Shown: positions 1 to 7,703 of the stretch, piece after piece | How the letters are laid out: each line of letters starts with the position of its first letter | Numbering within the stretch: position 1 is the stretch's first letter | Assembly: GCA_964608615.1 (NCBI GenBank) | Contig: CAZSQG010000038.1 | Location: 1-35,656 of the forward strand | From: CALEUX01 sp964608615 | GTDB taxonomy: Bacteria > Bacteroidota > Bacteroidia > Bacteroidales > Marinilabiliaceae | Direction of reading: 5' to 3' | DNA length: 35,656 nt | Made by a program: the position numbers and the translations under genes | The notes under the pieces: model-generated | What the model saw: only the letters and a program-made list of their open reading frames with translations | Database searches by the model: none | Told to the model about the DNA's origin: nothing

Positions 1-807
1 ATATGAGGAATTCAATTGACTAAGATAATCAATTACATCATTGTACAGATTGTAGGCATACACATCAAATTGTACTTGTCCGTTTTGCTTGATTACCCAA
101 TCGCAGAACTCTTTTAGGTAAGTGTTGTGGAACGATAACGAACCCACATAAACTATTTTAAGGGGATGGTTTGCGAATGGGATAGCTCTGCTTTTTTGCC
201 AACTGCTGGGCGGGTAATTTGGCATAACCTTTAAGGTTTCCGGCTTTACGGAGGGGTGGTCGTTGTGGAAGAACTTCAACCGGTCGCTGTTGGTTTGGCT
301 GTTCCAAACGGCCCGTGGGTAAAGCCATTTCTTCTCTAAAAGGTGAAAGTACCGTACCTGGTGCATGGTGGTGTTGTACCAACCTTTATCAGCATACTCG
401 TGGTTGTGGATAAAGATGCGGCACTTGCGGTTAAAATAGCGGCTGTAGATATAAGCGGGCCAGGCCGAATACGATTCAAAATAGAGAAGCGAGGATGGCC
501 GATGAATTATAAGGCACAGTAGTGTAAATAGGTTGAAATGGATGTATTTGAATAGCCTGATAAGGCTGTTGTCGGTTTCTTTTGGGAACGGGCTTCTTTT
601 TATTGTGATGGAATGGGTTAGACTTGGAGTGGAGTGGGTTTTCTTTTTAGGTATATGATATTCTTTTCTGCCTTTTACATTGTGGCAACTAAACACATTT
701 ATCGACTTAAATTTCTGGGAATACTCTCTGGCAATTGTATCCAATAAATTGGTTACAGGGGGATAGTATTCTATAGGAAGATAATGAATGATGGCAAGTT
801 TAATCAT
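1..807 (-). CDS. Glycosyltransferase, GT4-like (3' end beyond window)
   Basis: An open frame without stops runs from an ATG at 807 to the left edge, giving 269 residues of an incomplete protein. The start (MIKLAIIHYLPIEYYPPVTN) has the hydrophobic strand and loop of a GT-B N-terminal domain. A later stretch IVYVGSLSFHNTYLKEF (about residues 225-241) looks like the first strand of the C-terminal nucleotide-sugar domain, so the usual EX7E acidic motif would lie beyond the window. It is last in the visible transcript, 59 bases after the SGNH-like gene. By family it should transfer a sugar onto the lipid-linked glycan at the cytosolic face. Donor and acceptor cannot be told. GC content looks higher than in the AT-rich genes further upstream. 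Confidence 0.72.
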   Translation of the reverse strand, partial: MIKLAIIHYLPIEYYPPVTNLLDTIAREYSQKFKSINVFSCHNVKGRKEYHIPKKKTHSTPSLTHSITIKRSPFPKETDNSLIRLFKYIHFNLFTLLCLIIHRPSSLLYFESYSAWPAYIYSRYFNRKCRIFIHNHEYADKGWYNTTMHQVRYFHLLEKKWLYPRAVWNSQTNSDRLKFFHNDHPSVKPETLKVMPNYPPSSWQKSRAIPFANHPLKIVYVGSLSFHNTYLKEFCDWVIKQNGQVQFDVYAYNLYNDVIDYLSQLNSSY

Positions 808-866
808 ATTTTGGAATGGCTGATTTCGATTTGCAGTGAATTGATGGTAATTGGGGTTTGGTAAAC

Positions 867-1862
867 CTAATAATCAATTTGCTGGGTTTTAACGCCAATT
901 AAGGATTTGAGACTGTCTGCTATTTGGGTTGAAAACATATCAGCCCCCTTGCTGTTTAAATGACCATTGTTATAGTAAAAGTCTTCATTAAGGACGACAT
1001 TACTTTTTGAAAAATCCCAAAATGGAACCTGAGTTTCTGCAGCTATGTTTTTAGCAGTTAATAAAAAATCGTTGTAATTCTTAAAATGCTTTTGGCCATT
1101 GATATACATGGGCGTAATGACAAGAATGGGCGTGATTTTTCTGGCTTTTATTTGCTTTACAATTTCAGTGAAGGTAGCAACAGAACCTTGGGAAATGCTG
1201 AGCAACTCAACACCAAATTGGTCTATTGTTAATCTACTGTCATTCCATTTATTATGATGGGGAACAAATCCGTTTAACTTGTCTGTAACTGGTTTTTTTC
1301 CTTTAATAATATTTTTAGCCCCAAAGAATGCATTTTTATAATAGGAATGCTTGGTTTGTGTAAATGAATAAAATGGAACGAATTTCAGTTTTGTATAGAG
1401 ATCCGGTGAGACTTGCCTGACATTTTTTTGCACATGTTTGTTCGAGAAATGGGCCAATAAACGCGAAGGCTCTGTTAAGGAGGTTGCTTCTGAAAATGAG
1501 AAAAATGCTAGACCAATAACGATATAATTGCAGTTGCTGGAATAGCTTAGAAATTCATCGATAATGAATTTGCTTTGAATGATTTTTGTTCCATCAATTG
1601 CTCCGTTGTAGACGCTTAATCCGCATTTATCAGAAATCAAATTCGAGTTGAATCCAACTTCTGCCACCGATGAACCCAAGACAAGAATATTTGGATCAAC
1701 TCTGTGATGCATAAAAAGATTAACCTTACCGGTTTGGTCCCTGTCGGAGTATGATACCATAATAGATAAACCCTTTTCTGTGGCAAAAAGTACGACTGAA
1801 ACAAAAAGTAAGAGACCCACTCCATATTTTAATAGTCTGTATAGTTCTTTTTTTTGTTGCAT
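867..1862 (-). CDS. SGNH/AlgX-like membrane-anchored protein, MBOAT partner
   Basis: 331 residues. One membrane segment near residues 12-28 precedes an extracytoplasmic domain. The block ILVLGSSVAEVGFN (about 60-73) resembles the nucleophile region of SGNH/GDSL-type acyl esterases and transferases, with the serine near 64 or 65. Near the C-terminus a histidine (about H301, in GHLNSKG) takes the catalytic-His position, but the residue three before it is Asn rather than the Asp of D-x-x-H. It lies 2 bases downstream of an MBOAT gene, a standard pairing in which MBOAT passes acyl groups across the membrane and the SGNH-like partner puts them on the glycan (DltB/DltD and alginate AlgI/J/X logic). 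Acetylation of the exported polysaccharide is inferred. A second such pair lies at 26220-28667. Confidence 0.7.
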   Translation of the reverse strand: MQQKKELYRLLKYGVGLLLFVSVVLFATEKGLSIMVSYSDRDQTGKVNLFMHHRVDPNILVLGSSVAEVGFNSNLISDKCGLSVYNGAIDGTKIIQSKFIIDEFLSYSSNCNYIVIGLAFFSFSEATSLTEPSRLLAHFSNKHVQKNVRQVSPDLYTKLKFVPFYSFTQTKHSYYKNAFFGAKNIIKGKKPVTDKLNGFVPHHNKWNDSRLTIDQFGVELLSISQGSVATFTEIVKQIKARKITPILVITPMYINGQKHFKNYNDFLLTAKNIAAETQVPFWDFSKSNVVLNEDFYYNNGHLNSKGADMFSTQIADSLKSLIGVKTQQIDY

Positions 1863-1864
1863 AC

Positions 1865-3313
1865 TTAAAACTGAAAGTAGATAAACTCTTTTAACTCAAA
1901 AACCCCTAAAATCAGGATTACCATAATGAATAGCGTATAGATACTCCATCTGGTTATTGCCTTTTTTCGGATAATGTGAATTTCACTTATTTTTTTCTGA
2001 TTGATTAGAAATTCTAAACCGAGTAGAAGTAGGATGAGTAGAAACGAACCGGCAAAACGCCACAATGGTTCACCAAGGTATAATACCTGACCCCTGACAA
2101 GACTGGCAAGCGGTTGTGAAAAATCAAACAGTTTACTAATGATCAAAAAGGCGTCCTCAACTGAATTGGCGCGAAAAAAGATCCAGGCTAAACAAACAAT
2201 GGCAAATATCCAGATAGTTTTGATCACGGCAATGAACTTGATATTTTTAACCGCGATAGATGTGGAAGGTCTATTTATGATACTTTCCATCACCAAAATA
2301 CCGCCATGAATAGCTCCCCATATCAAAAATGTCCAATTTGCACCATGCCAGAAACCACTGATAACAAATGTGATAAATAGATTGTAATACCAGCGCCATT
2401 TTATAACTCTGCTGCCACCGAGTGGAATATAAACATAATCGCGAAACCAGGTGGAGAGGGATATGTGCCACCTGTGCCAGAATTCTCCAATAGATTGTGA
2501 AAAATAGGGGTTTCTGAAGTTCTCCATCAATCTTACGCCGAACATGCGAGCTGAACCAATGGCAATATCTGAATAACCAGAGAAATCGCAATAAATTTGG
2601 AAAGCAAAAAACAAAGTTGCTATAACCAATTGGAATCCGCCATAATCATTTGGCGAATTGTAAACGATGTTGACCATGTTTGACAAACGGTCGGCTATTA
2701 CCACTTTCTTAAACAAACCCCAAAGAATCCGAATAAACCCAAACTGGAAATTTCTGAAATGAATCTGTTTCTTTTCCCTTATCTGGTGGATCAGATGGCC
2801 TGCGCGTTCTATGGGGCCTGCCACCAACTGTGGAAAGAAAGAGACAAAAACGGCAAATATTCCAAAATGCTTTTCAGGTTTAATTTTCCCATTGTACACA
2901 TCAATGGTATAGCTCATGGTTTGAAAAGTGTAGAACGAAATCCCAACAGGCAGAATGAACTGGTGCATGTATGTATTTACACCAGCGCCAAAATGCTCTG
3001 CGATGGTACTTGCCTCCAACGACACAAAATTGAAATATTTGTAAAAAAACAACAAACCTAAGTTTACTGATAAACTTAAGGTGAGTAAAAGTTTACGTGT
3101 TACGGCAGATGTTGATGATGCTATTTTACGCCCGGCAATGTAATCCACAAGGGTTGAGAAGACAATCAATCCAAGATACTTTGGATTCCACGACATGTAA
3201 AAATAGTAACTGGCAATAAATAAAACCACCCACCGGTAGCGGTGGGGGGTTATAAAAAACACCATTAAAACCAATGGCAAAAATAGGATGTATTCGAGGG
3301 AGTTAAAGAGCAT
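1865..3313 (-). CDS. MBOAT-family membrane O-acyltransferase
   Basis: 482 residues, full length for the AlgI/DltB-like MBOAT family, with about ten hydrophobic segments. Family signatures are clear: LPVGISFYTFQTMSYTIDVY (121-140), PQLVAGPIER (161-170), FWHRWHISLSTWFRDY (about 278-293) and SGFWHGANWTF (319-329), whose His323 is the expected catalytic membrane histidine. It probably moves acetyl groups from cytosolic acetyl-CoA to the periplasmic side for O-acetylation of the polysaccharide. The SGNH partner follows after 2 bases. Upstream is a decayed glycosyltransferase region, not an intact gene. It is clearly paralogous to 27222-28667: both begin MLFNS and share the same blocks, with divergence elsewhere. 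Confidence 0.93.
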   Translation of the reverse strand: MLFNSLEYILFLPLVLMVFFITPHRYRWVVLFIASYYFYMSWNPKYLGLIVFSTLVDYIAGRKIASSTSAVTRKLLLTLSLSVNLGLLFFYKYFNFVSLEASTIAEHFGAGVNTYMHQFILPVGISFYTFQTMSYTIDVYNGKIKPEKHFGIFAVFVSFFPQLVAGPIERAGHLIHQIREKKQIHFRNFQFGFIRILWGLFKKVVIADRLSNMVNIVYNSPNDYGGFQLVIATLFFAFQIYCDFSGYSDIAIGSARMFGVRLMENFRNPYFSQSIGEFWHRWHISLSTWFRDYVYIPLGGSRVIKWRWYYNLFITFVISGFWHGANWTFLIWGAIHGGILVMESIINRPSTSIAVKNIKFIAVIKTIWIFAIVCLAWIFFRANSVEDAFLIISKLFDFSQPLASLVRGQVLYLGEPLWRFAGSFLLILLLLGLEFLINQKKISEIHIIRKKAITRWSIYTLFIMVILILGVFELKEFIYFQF

Positions 3314-3337
3314 TTTATCTGTGGTTGATCATTATAA

Positions 3338-3626
3338 CTAAAGTGGGGAAAGTGATTCGTTTATTTTCTTTGCAATGCGTTCACCTACTTTATCCCAAGT
3401 GTTATTTACGAAGGCGTTGTTGTGTGCATTAATGCGCATCTGCTGATATTATCCTGGTTGCTCGATGAGTAGACAGATTTTTTCTATTAATTCGTTGGCA
3501 TCTGTAGGATCATTTAATGAAAAAACTGTTTGGCCATTAATAATCATCACAGGTATACCAAATTTGGCAGGTGCTATCGCCGGAATACCATAATATCCTG
3601 CTTATATGATTATTAACGGTGTCATA
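3338..3626 (-). pseudogene. Remnant of a GT4 glycosyltransferase C-terminus
   Basis: Reading the minus strand in the frame that ends with TAG at 3340-3338 gives AGYYGIPAIAPAKFGIP followed by a plausible GT4 C-terminal helix region ending in ERIAKKINESLSPL. The same motif, GYFGTPAVAPSRFAIP, is in the intact GT4 at 4205-5317, so this is a related C-terminal domain. In-frame stops interrupt it: TAA at 3604-3602, where an acidic residue would be expected, and TAA at 3451-3449. No start codon or N-terminal domain in the same frame is attached. The right boundary, where sequence of a different glycosyltransferase begins, is approximate. Confidence 0.75.
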
Positions 3627-3639
3627 TTTTTTTTTATTG

Positions 3640-4197
3640 GGTGAATCAAAATTAACTTTTCTTTTTTTTTGAAAATCGGTTAAAGGTTTATGAATGCTTT
3701 TGTCAAAACCTTACGTTGTTAAAATAACTTTTGACATTCCAAAACTCCTATTGTATTCCATTAACTCAAAAGACTTGGTTGTGATTAAAAAGGCATATAT
3801 ATATCCTGAATTTCTGAAATGGCTTGATTTGTGAAAAGTAAACGCCGGGTCGGGAGTAAAATGTATTAAACGATTTGTTATACTTCTTAAGTGTAGCGTT
3901 GTTTCCCGTGTTACAAATACCGCTTTATCTACCCAGATAAGATCAAATTGACTTGAATCTTGAATCTCGAGTCTTGAATCTTGATACTTCTTTTGAAATA
4001 TACTTATTTATGTTTGTTACTAAAAGCCCACTTTTTGTGCGAAAACCAATAGACCTCCATGATTTTGATATTTCGTAAAAGGGGATCTGTGTGTCAACAA
4101 CATCAAAAATAGTTGGTTTTAAAATTTTATAAATCTGATTGGCCGGTATTTTACTGGTAGTACCTTCTGAATATTGACCAATATAAAGTACTTCCAT
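3640..4197 (-). pseudogene. Disrupted CgeB-like glycosyltransferase
   Basis: An ATG at 4197 opens an 84-codon frame (MEVLYIGQYSEGTTSK...) that looks like the N-terminus of CgeB/DUF3880-type glycosyltransferases. After TNINKYI it enters a short low-complexity repeat (SRFKTRDSRF) and stops at 3943. Shifting frame recovers the continuation at about 3957: FDLIWVDKAVFVTRETT, then LIHFTPDPAFTFHKSSHF, then LITTKSFELMEYNRSFG and VILTT-stop-GFDKSIHKPL. That stop (TAA at 3713-3711) sits where Gln is usual in this family (TTQGFD). So one gene is broken by a repeat or frameshift, a nonsense change and loss of its 3' part, where it abuts the remnant at 3338-3626. Family recognition is from memory of motifs, not a search. 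Confidence 0.72.
3950..3988. repeat. Short AGATTCAAG-type direct repeats inside pseudogene
   Basis: The plus strand holds repeats of CTTGAATCT / GTCTTGAATCTTGA (minus-strand unit about AGATTCAAG(A)) with a central CTCGAG. They sit exactly where the CgeB-like gene changes frame and so probably mark the insertion or slippage that broke it. It could be a small dispersed repeat of this genome, but one window cannot show that. Confidence 0.5.
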
Positions 4198-4204
4198 AAA
4201 AAAA

Positions 4205-5317
4205 TTAGCTATTAAAACTATTAATTTTTAAACTAATTTTATTTAATACATTTTCCCAATTATTACTTTCTTGAAAATGCTTGTATGTTATTTTTCTAAA
4301 ATTATTTCTTTCTACCAAACTTAATTGTTTGAATTTTAACATATAATCATAGATATCCGATGGTTCAAAATTATCTTTTAATAAATATCCTGTTTTTTCA
4401 TGAATAATGAATTCAGGTATTGCAAACCGTGACGGGGCAACGGCAGGTGTTCCAAAGTAGCCGCAATCGATGAGAGCTACAGGAGCAACATCACCTTTTG
4501 TTGGTATTATCAATAATGAACTTTCCGATAATATCTTAATATATTTACTGTTTTCAGCAGGAATTGATTTGTTTATAAAACCAATGTATTCAACTCCTGG
4601 ATGGTTTAGTACTTTTTTTGAGGGCTTTCCGCCTATTATTGTTAATTTTGAAGAAGTATCCAATTCGTAAAATTTATTGAAAGCCTCAAAGAGTTCATAA
4701 CCTCCCTTTGCCGAAAAAGATTGAGATATATATAAGAATCGATTAGTTTTTGATGTTTGTTCTGAAAAGAAACTTGTTACATTTCCTCCTATTCCAGCAT
4801 TTAACATATTAGATCCATCAACATTATAATATCGTTTAGTCTCATCGATTGACCACTGAGTTGTGAAAAAAATATGTTTTGCATGCTCAATAAATGCCTT
4901 CTCTTGTTTGGCAATTCTTATTATATCTGATTGCTTAAACTTCTTTTCATTGTAATGCTCATAATACCCTAAAAAACATATATCCATAATAATATAATAG
5001 TTTCGTTTAGGTTTAGTTTTAATCCATGGTGTGACTCCGAAATAAATTATGTCATCATCATTACTTATTTTTTGTGATGTTATTTTACTAAATTTGCCCA
5101 ATCTATTTTCTGAATAAAAAAAATAATTACCTGGAAATTTAAAAAATCTTTGTACTCTACTAACTAGTGCTTCCCATTTATTAATAGGTACTTCTATTGG
5201 ACCTATATAATTTAAATCCAATGTTTTTGACAAGCCTTCAAATATTTTGGAGTTTAGTCCGCTCCATCCACCACTAATTTCATTTAAATTAATATTTGAA
5301 ATAAAATTTAATTTCAT
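4205..5317 (-). CDS. Glycosyltransferase family 4
   Basis: 370 residues with GT-B architecture. The N-terminal domain starts MKLNFISNINLNEISGGWSG, with the glycine-rich acceptor loop. The C-terminal domain has RFLYISQSFSAKGGYELFEA, KLTIIGG and EYIGFI, and ends with the motif region GDVAPVALIDCGYFGTPAVA, where the second acidic residue of EX7E is replaced by Asp. It probably adds one sugar to the lipid-linked glycan in the cytosol. The gene is very AT-rich. It is isolated: 474 bases of mostly non-coding sequence upstream and a pseudogene 7 bases downstream. The C-terminal remnant at 3338-3626 is related to it, which points to repeated gain and decay of such genes here. Confidence 0.87.
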   Translation of the reverse strand: MKLNFISNINLNEISGGWSGLNSKIFEGLSKTLDLNYIGPIEVPINKWEALVSRVQRFFKFPGNYFFYSENRLGKFSKITSQKISNDDDIIYFGVTPWIKTKPKRNYYIIMDICFLGYYEHYNEKKFKQSDIIRIAKQEKAFIEHAKHIFFTTQWSIDETKRYYNVDGSNMLNAGIGGNVTSFFSEQTSKTNRFLYISQSFSAKGGYELFEAFNKFYELDTSSKLTIIGGKPSKKVLNHPGVEYIGFINKSIPAENSKYIKILSESSLLIIPTKGDVAPVALIDCGYFGTPAVAPSRFAIPEFIIHEKTGYLLKDNFEPSDIYDYMLKFKQLSLVERNNFRKITYKHFQESNNWENVLNKISLKINSFNS

Positions 5318-5791
5318 TTTAATCTTATTTTATTATTTATTTTTAAGCCCTGCAGAGTCCAAAGACAGTTTTTCAACCTTTGATAATAGAAATAAAGGAA
5401 TTAATAAAAACTATTCACGCTAGTGTTTGCCTTTCTTATTGTTTCGTCCCAATATTCTTTTATTAATGAGTTGATACTATTTATGTTTAAAACATTATAA
5501 GGCTTGGCCTATTCCACCTAGATCTCCATTTTTTTTAATTTTCACCTCCGAATACACATTTTTTATAGCGAAAAGAATAATAATACGTTTCTGCTTCATT
5601 GAATAAATAAGTATATAATAAATGAAACTGATTCGTATAAAAAGAATTGAGCTATGTACTTATTTACTAATTTATTTGCAATATAATCACAACATTATTT
5701 TAATACAATTGATAGAGACATAAAGAACTACTTTATACCTATGCCATTTTTTCCTGACATATTAACGATGAAATATCTTTTGATTCATTTC
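5318..5791. other. Non-coding stretch between GT genes
   Basis: 474 very AT-rich bases without an intact gene. The middle (5401-5599) holds the gene remnant listed separately. In 5318-5400 and 5600-5791 I see no coding remnant, RNA gene or convincing terminator. Confidence 0.6.
5401..5599 (-). pseudogene. Remnant of a small or internally deleted gene, probably GT
   Basis: On the minus strand an ATG at 5599 opens MKQKRIIILFAIKNVYSEV, followed by KKNGDLGGIGQA, which resembles the N-terminal acceptor loop of GT4 enzymes. After a frame change near 5510 the sequence continues as NVLNINSINSLIKEYWDET and ends NTSVNSFY with TAA at 5403-5401, which resembles a GT4 C-terminal helix. A start and a stop of one protein with most of the middle deleted is the simplest reading. 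The family assignment rests on few residues and is weak; that it is decayed coding sequence is more secure. Confidence 0.45.
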
Positions 5792-6691
5792 TCATTTTAA
5801 CCTCAACAAATATGTTTTAATAAAATAGAAAGGGAAATTCAAATTAAAAATCACAGACTCCCAAACAAACCTATTCAATTTACGATTTACCCATAAGGAC
5901 TTTAATAAAGCAAGTCTCCAATACTTTTTTTGAAAAGAAAATGCTTTATAATATTTGTTTTTGAAAAATGAATTCATGTTCCTATTTTGGTCAATAACTT
6001 TTTGAATGAAAATGGGGTTTAATGTATTACTGTTAGTTATGCTTTGGTCGTTTTTACGGTACACTGACCATGTTTCTTTTAATGCATAAGCTTTTCCGGT
6101 TTCAAGTAATAATAAGAATAACAATAAATCACCATGTGCGCATTGTTTTGCAAAATTAGGCATGTTTAAATTCGTATTCCGAAAAACAACTGATGCAGTA
6201 GGAACTATCCAATGTTCTATAATTTGATTGCCGGAATAATAACCTTCATTTATTTCCGCAAAAACATGATTTGGCCTCGAATTGTTTTCGTAACAAACCT
6301 CCGCATTATGAAAGCAAAAGCTTACTTCAGGATTAGATTCTAAAAAATCAACTTGCTGTTGAAGTTTATATTCGTAAGTCCAGAAGTCATCACATTCAAG
6401 CATTGCTACATATTTGCCTTTGCATCTGTTTAAAGTGTCAATCATATTACCCATCATACCCTTATTAGCGGTGTGATATATTGGTTTTATAATATCAGGG
6501 TATTTTGAATGGTATTCTTTAATTATCTTTGCCGTATCATCATTGCTATTATCTTCACCTATTACCAATTCAAAAGTGAAGTTTGTTTTTTGACTCAAAA
6601 CGCTTTCAATGGCCTTGCCAATGAATTTTTCATGGTTGTAGGTGATCATCCAAACACTAACCATTTTTTTGCACTCGTTATTTGAATTCAT
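5792..6691 (-). CDS. Glycosyltransferase family 2
   Basis: 299 residues, GT-A fold. SVWMITYNHEKFIGKAIESV (12-31) is the classic GT2 start, ELVIGEDNSNDDT (about 41-53) the nucleotide-binding loop, and YVAMLECDDFW (about 94-104) the metal-binding acidic motif (D101, D102). No membrane segments, so it is a cytosolic or peripheral enzyme. It should add one residue to the growing glycan; donor unknown. The start overlaps the previous GT2 gene by 14 bases, which suggests translational coupling. Nothing intact follows for about 470 bases. Confidence 0.9.
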   Translation of the reverse strand: MNSNNECKKMVSVWMITYNHEKFIGKAIESVLSQKTNFTFELVIGEDNSNDDTAKIIKEYHSKYPDIIKPIYHTANKGMMGNMIDTLNRCKGKYVAMLECDDFWTYEYKLQQQVDFLESNPEVSFCFHNAEVCYENNSRPNHVFAEINEGYYSGNQIIEHWIVPTASVVFRNTNLNMPNFAKQCAHGDLLLFLLLLETGKAYALKETWSVYRKNDQSITNSNTLNPIFIQKVIDQNRNMNSFFKNKYYKAFSFQKKYWRLALLKSLWVNRKLNRFVWESVIFNLNFPFYFIKTYLLRLK

Positions 6692-7610
6692 GAATGGTCG
6701 TCAATGGATTTACAGAATCTCCAAGTTGATAATCTTTGGGTGCTTTTTTAAATAGGCAGAGTATGTGTTTCAATGAAATCTTTGAGTTTTTGATAATTGT
6801 CACGACATCTCCTATCTTGAGTTTTAGCAGATTCTTAACTATTTTTTTACAGATAGGTTTATACAGCCTGGTATGAGCATTGTCAATTTCTTTAATGGTT
6901 AATATGGATTTATGCTTTTCTAAGAAATACAAATTCATTGTGACCATTTGAATAAAACCTTCTTTTGATTTTATAGCTTTTTCAGATGCTTGTCCGGGTG
7001 TTTTTCGCCACCATGCCAGACCATTGTATATTAGAATTGAATTGTACTGATAGGCTATTTCTTTTTTCAGGTAAGTGTCCCCCGAAATGTAATCACATCT
7101 GAGTTTTATGTTCTGTAAAACCTGGGTTTTAAATAAGGTAGATGGAAATCCCTGACTGGTAATAGATTTTCCCAAATAGTCATATTTAAAAGCCTGTTCA
7201 GGTAATAACACATACGGATAAATGATGTGGTCTGTGTCAGGCCTGCTTATAACCATGGCAGCGGATTTGTCTAAACTTGTCCATTTTATAAAATTCTCTA
7301 GACCATGCGGATATATGTAATCGTCTCCATCAATAAAAATAAAATACTCACCTCTGGCTAAATCAATACACCTATTTCTATTTGGATACTCTCTTAAGTT
7401 AATTTCGTTTTGATAAGCTCTAATTCGCGGATCCTTATATTCCTGAATAATTTCCCAGGTATTATCGGTTGAACAATCATCGGAAATAATTAACTCAAAA
7501 TTGGTATAACTGCTGGCCAATACACTTTCAATGGCCATTCTTACGTATTTTTCGGAGTTATAGGTGACCATGGCTACTGTAACCAAGGGTGTGTTGTTGT
7601 TATCTGTCAT
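6678..7610 (-). CDS. Glycosyltransferase family 2
   Basis: 310 residues, GT-A fold. TVAMVTYNSEKYVRMAIESV (11-30), ELIISDDCSTDNT (39-51, D44/D45) and the metal motif FIDGDDY (92-98) are all present. The C-terminal half is variable, as usual for acceptor-binding parts. It overlaps the next GT2 gene by 14 bases. Its ATG lies inside a 94-base segment (7604-7697) that is repeated at 9133-9226, so the copy supplying the start codon was created or preserved by the insertion of the AlbA_2 gene upstream. Before that insertion it would have followed the GT at 9146-10276 after about 6 bases. Confidence 0.9.
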   Translation of the reverse strand: MTDNNNTPLVTVAMVTYNSEKYVRMAIESVLASSYTNFELIISDDCSTDNTWEIIQEYKDPRIRAYQNEINLREYPNRNRCIDLARGEYFIFIDGDDYIYPHGLENFIKWTSLDKSAAMVISRPDTDHIIYPYVLLPEQAFKYDYLGKSITSQGFPSTLFKTQVLQNIKLRCDYISGDTYLKKEIAYQYNSILIYNGLAWWRKTPGQASEKAIKSKEGFIQMVTMNLYFLEKHKSILTIKEIDNAHTRLYKPICKKIVKNLLKLKIGDVVTIIKNSKISLKHILCLFKKAPKDYQLGDSVNPLTTIHEFK

Positions 7611-7697
7611 TTTTGCTTAGGGAAGAAGGTAGTTTTGTTTGTAAAAGTTGATGAGGTTTTCATTATAATCGGGGCCATTACAAATTTTATGGCAGGC
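7604..7697. repeat. 94-base direct repeat, left copy
   Basis: Matches 9133-9226 over 94 bases with five mismatches by direct comparison. It contains the start codon of the GT2 at 6678-7610 and, on the minus strand, a detached copy of the last codons of the GT at 9146-10276 (ENLINFYKQNYLLP, TAA at 7619-7617). The detached copy has amino-acid changes (HKIC and GPDYN against HKIY and GNDYK), as expected for a non-functional duplicate. Confidence 0.9.
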
Positions 7698-7703
7698 ATC
7701 ATG

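Noticed and set aside
158..382. 74-codon minus-strand frame inside the first gene
   Set aside because: It overlaps the continuous 269-codon glycosyltransferase frame and has no protein-like features.
2759..3061. 100-codon plus-strand frame opposite the MBOAT gene
   Set aside because: The minus strand carries a full-length MBOAT with all family motifs; the opposite frame is a by-product.
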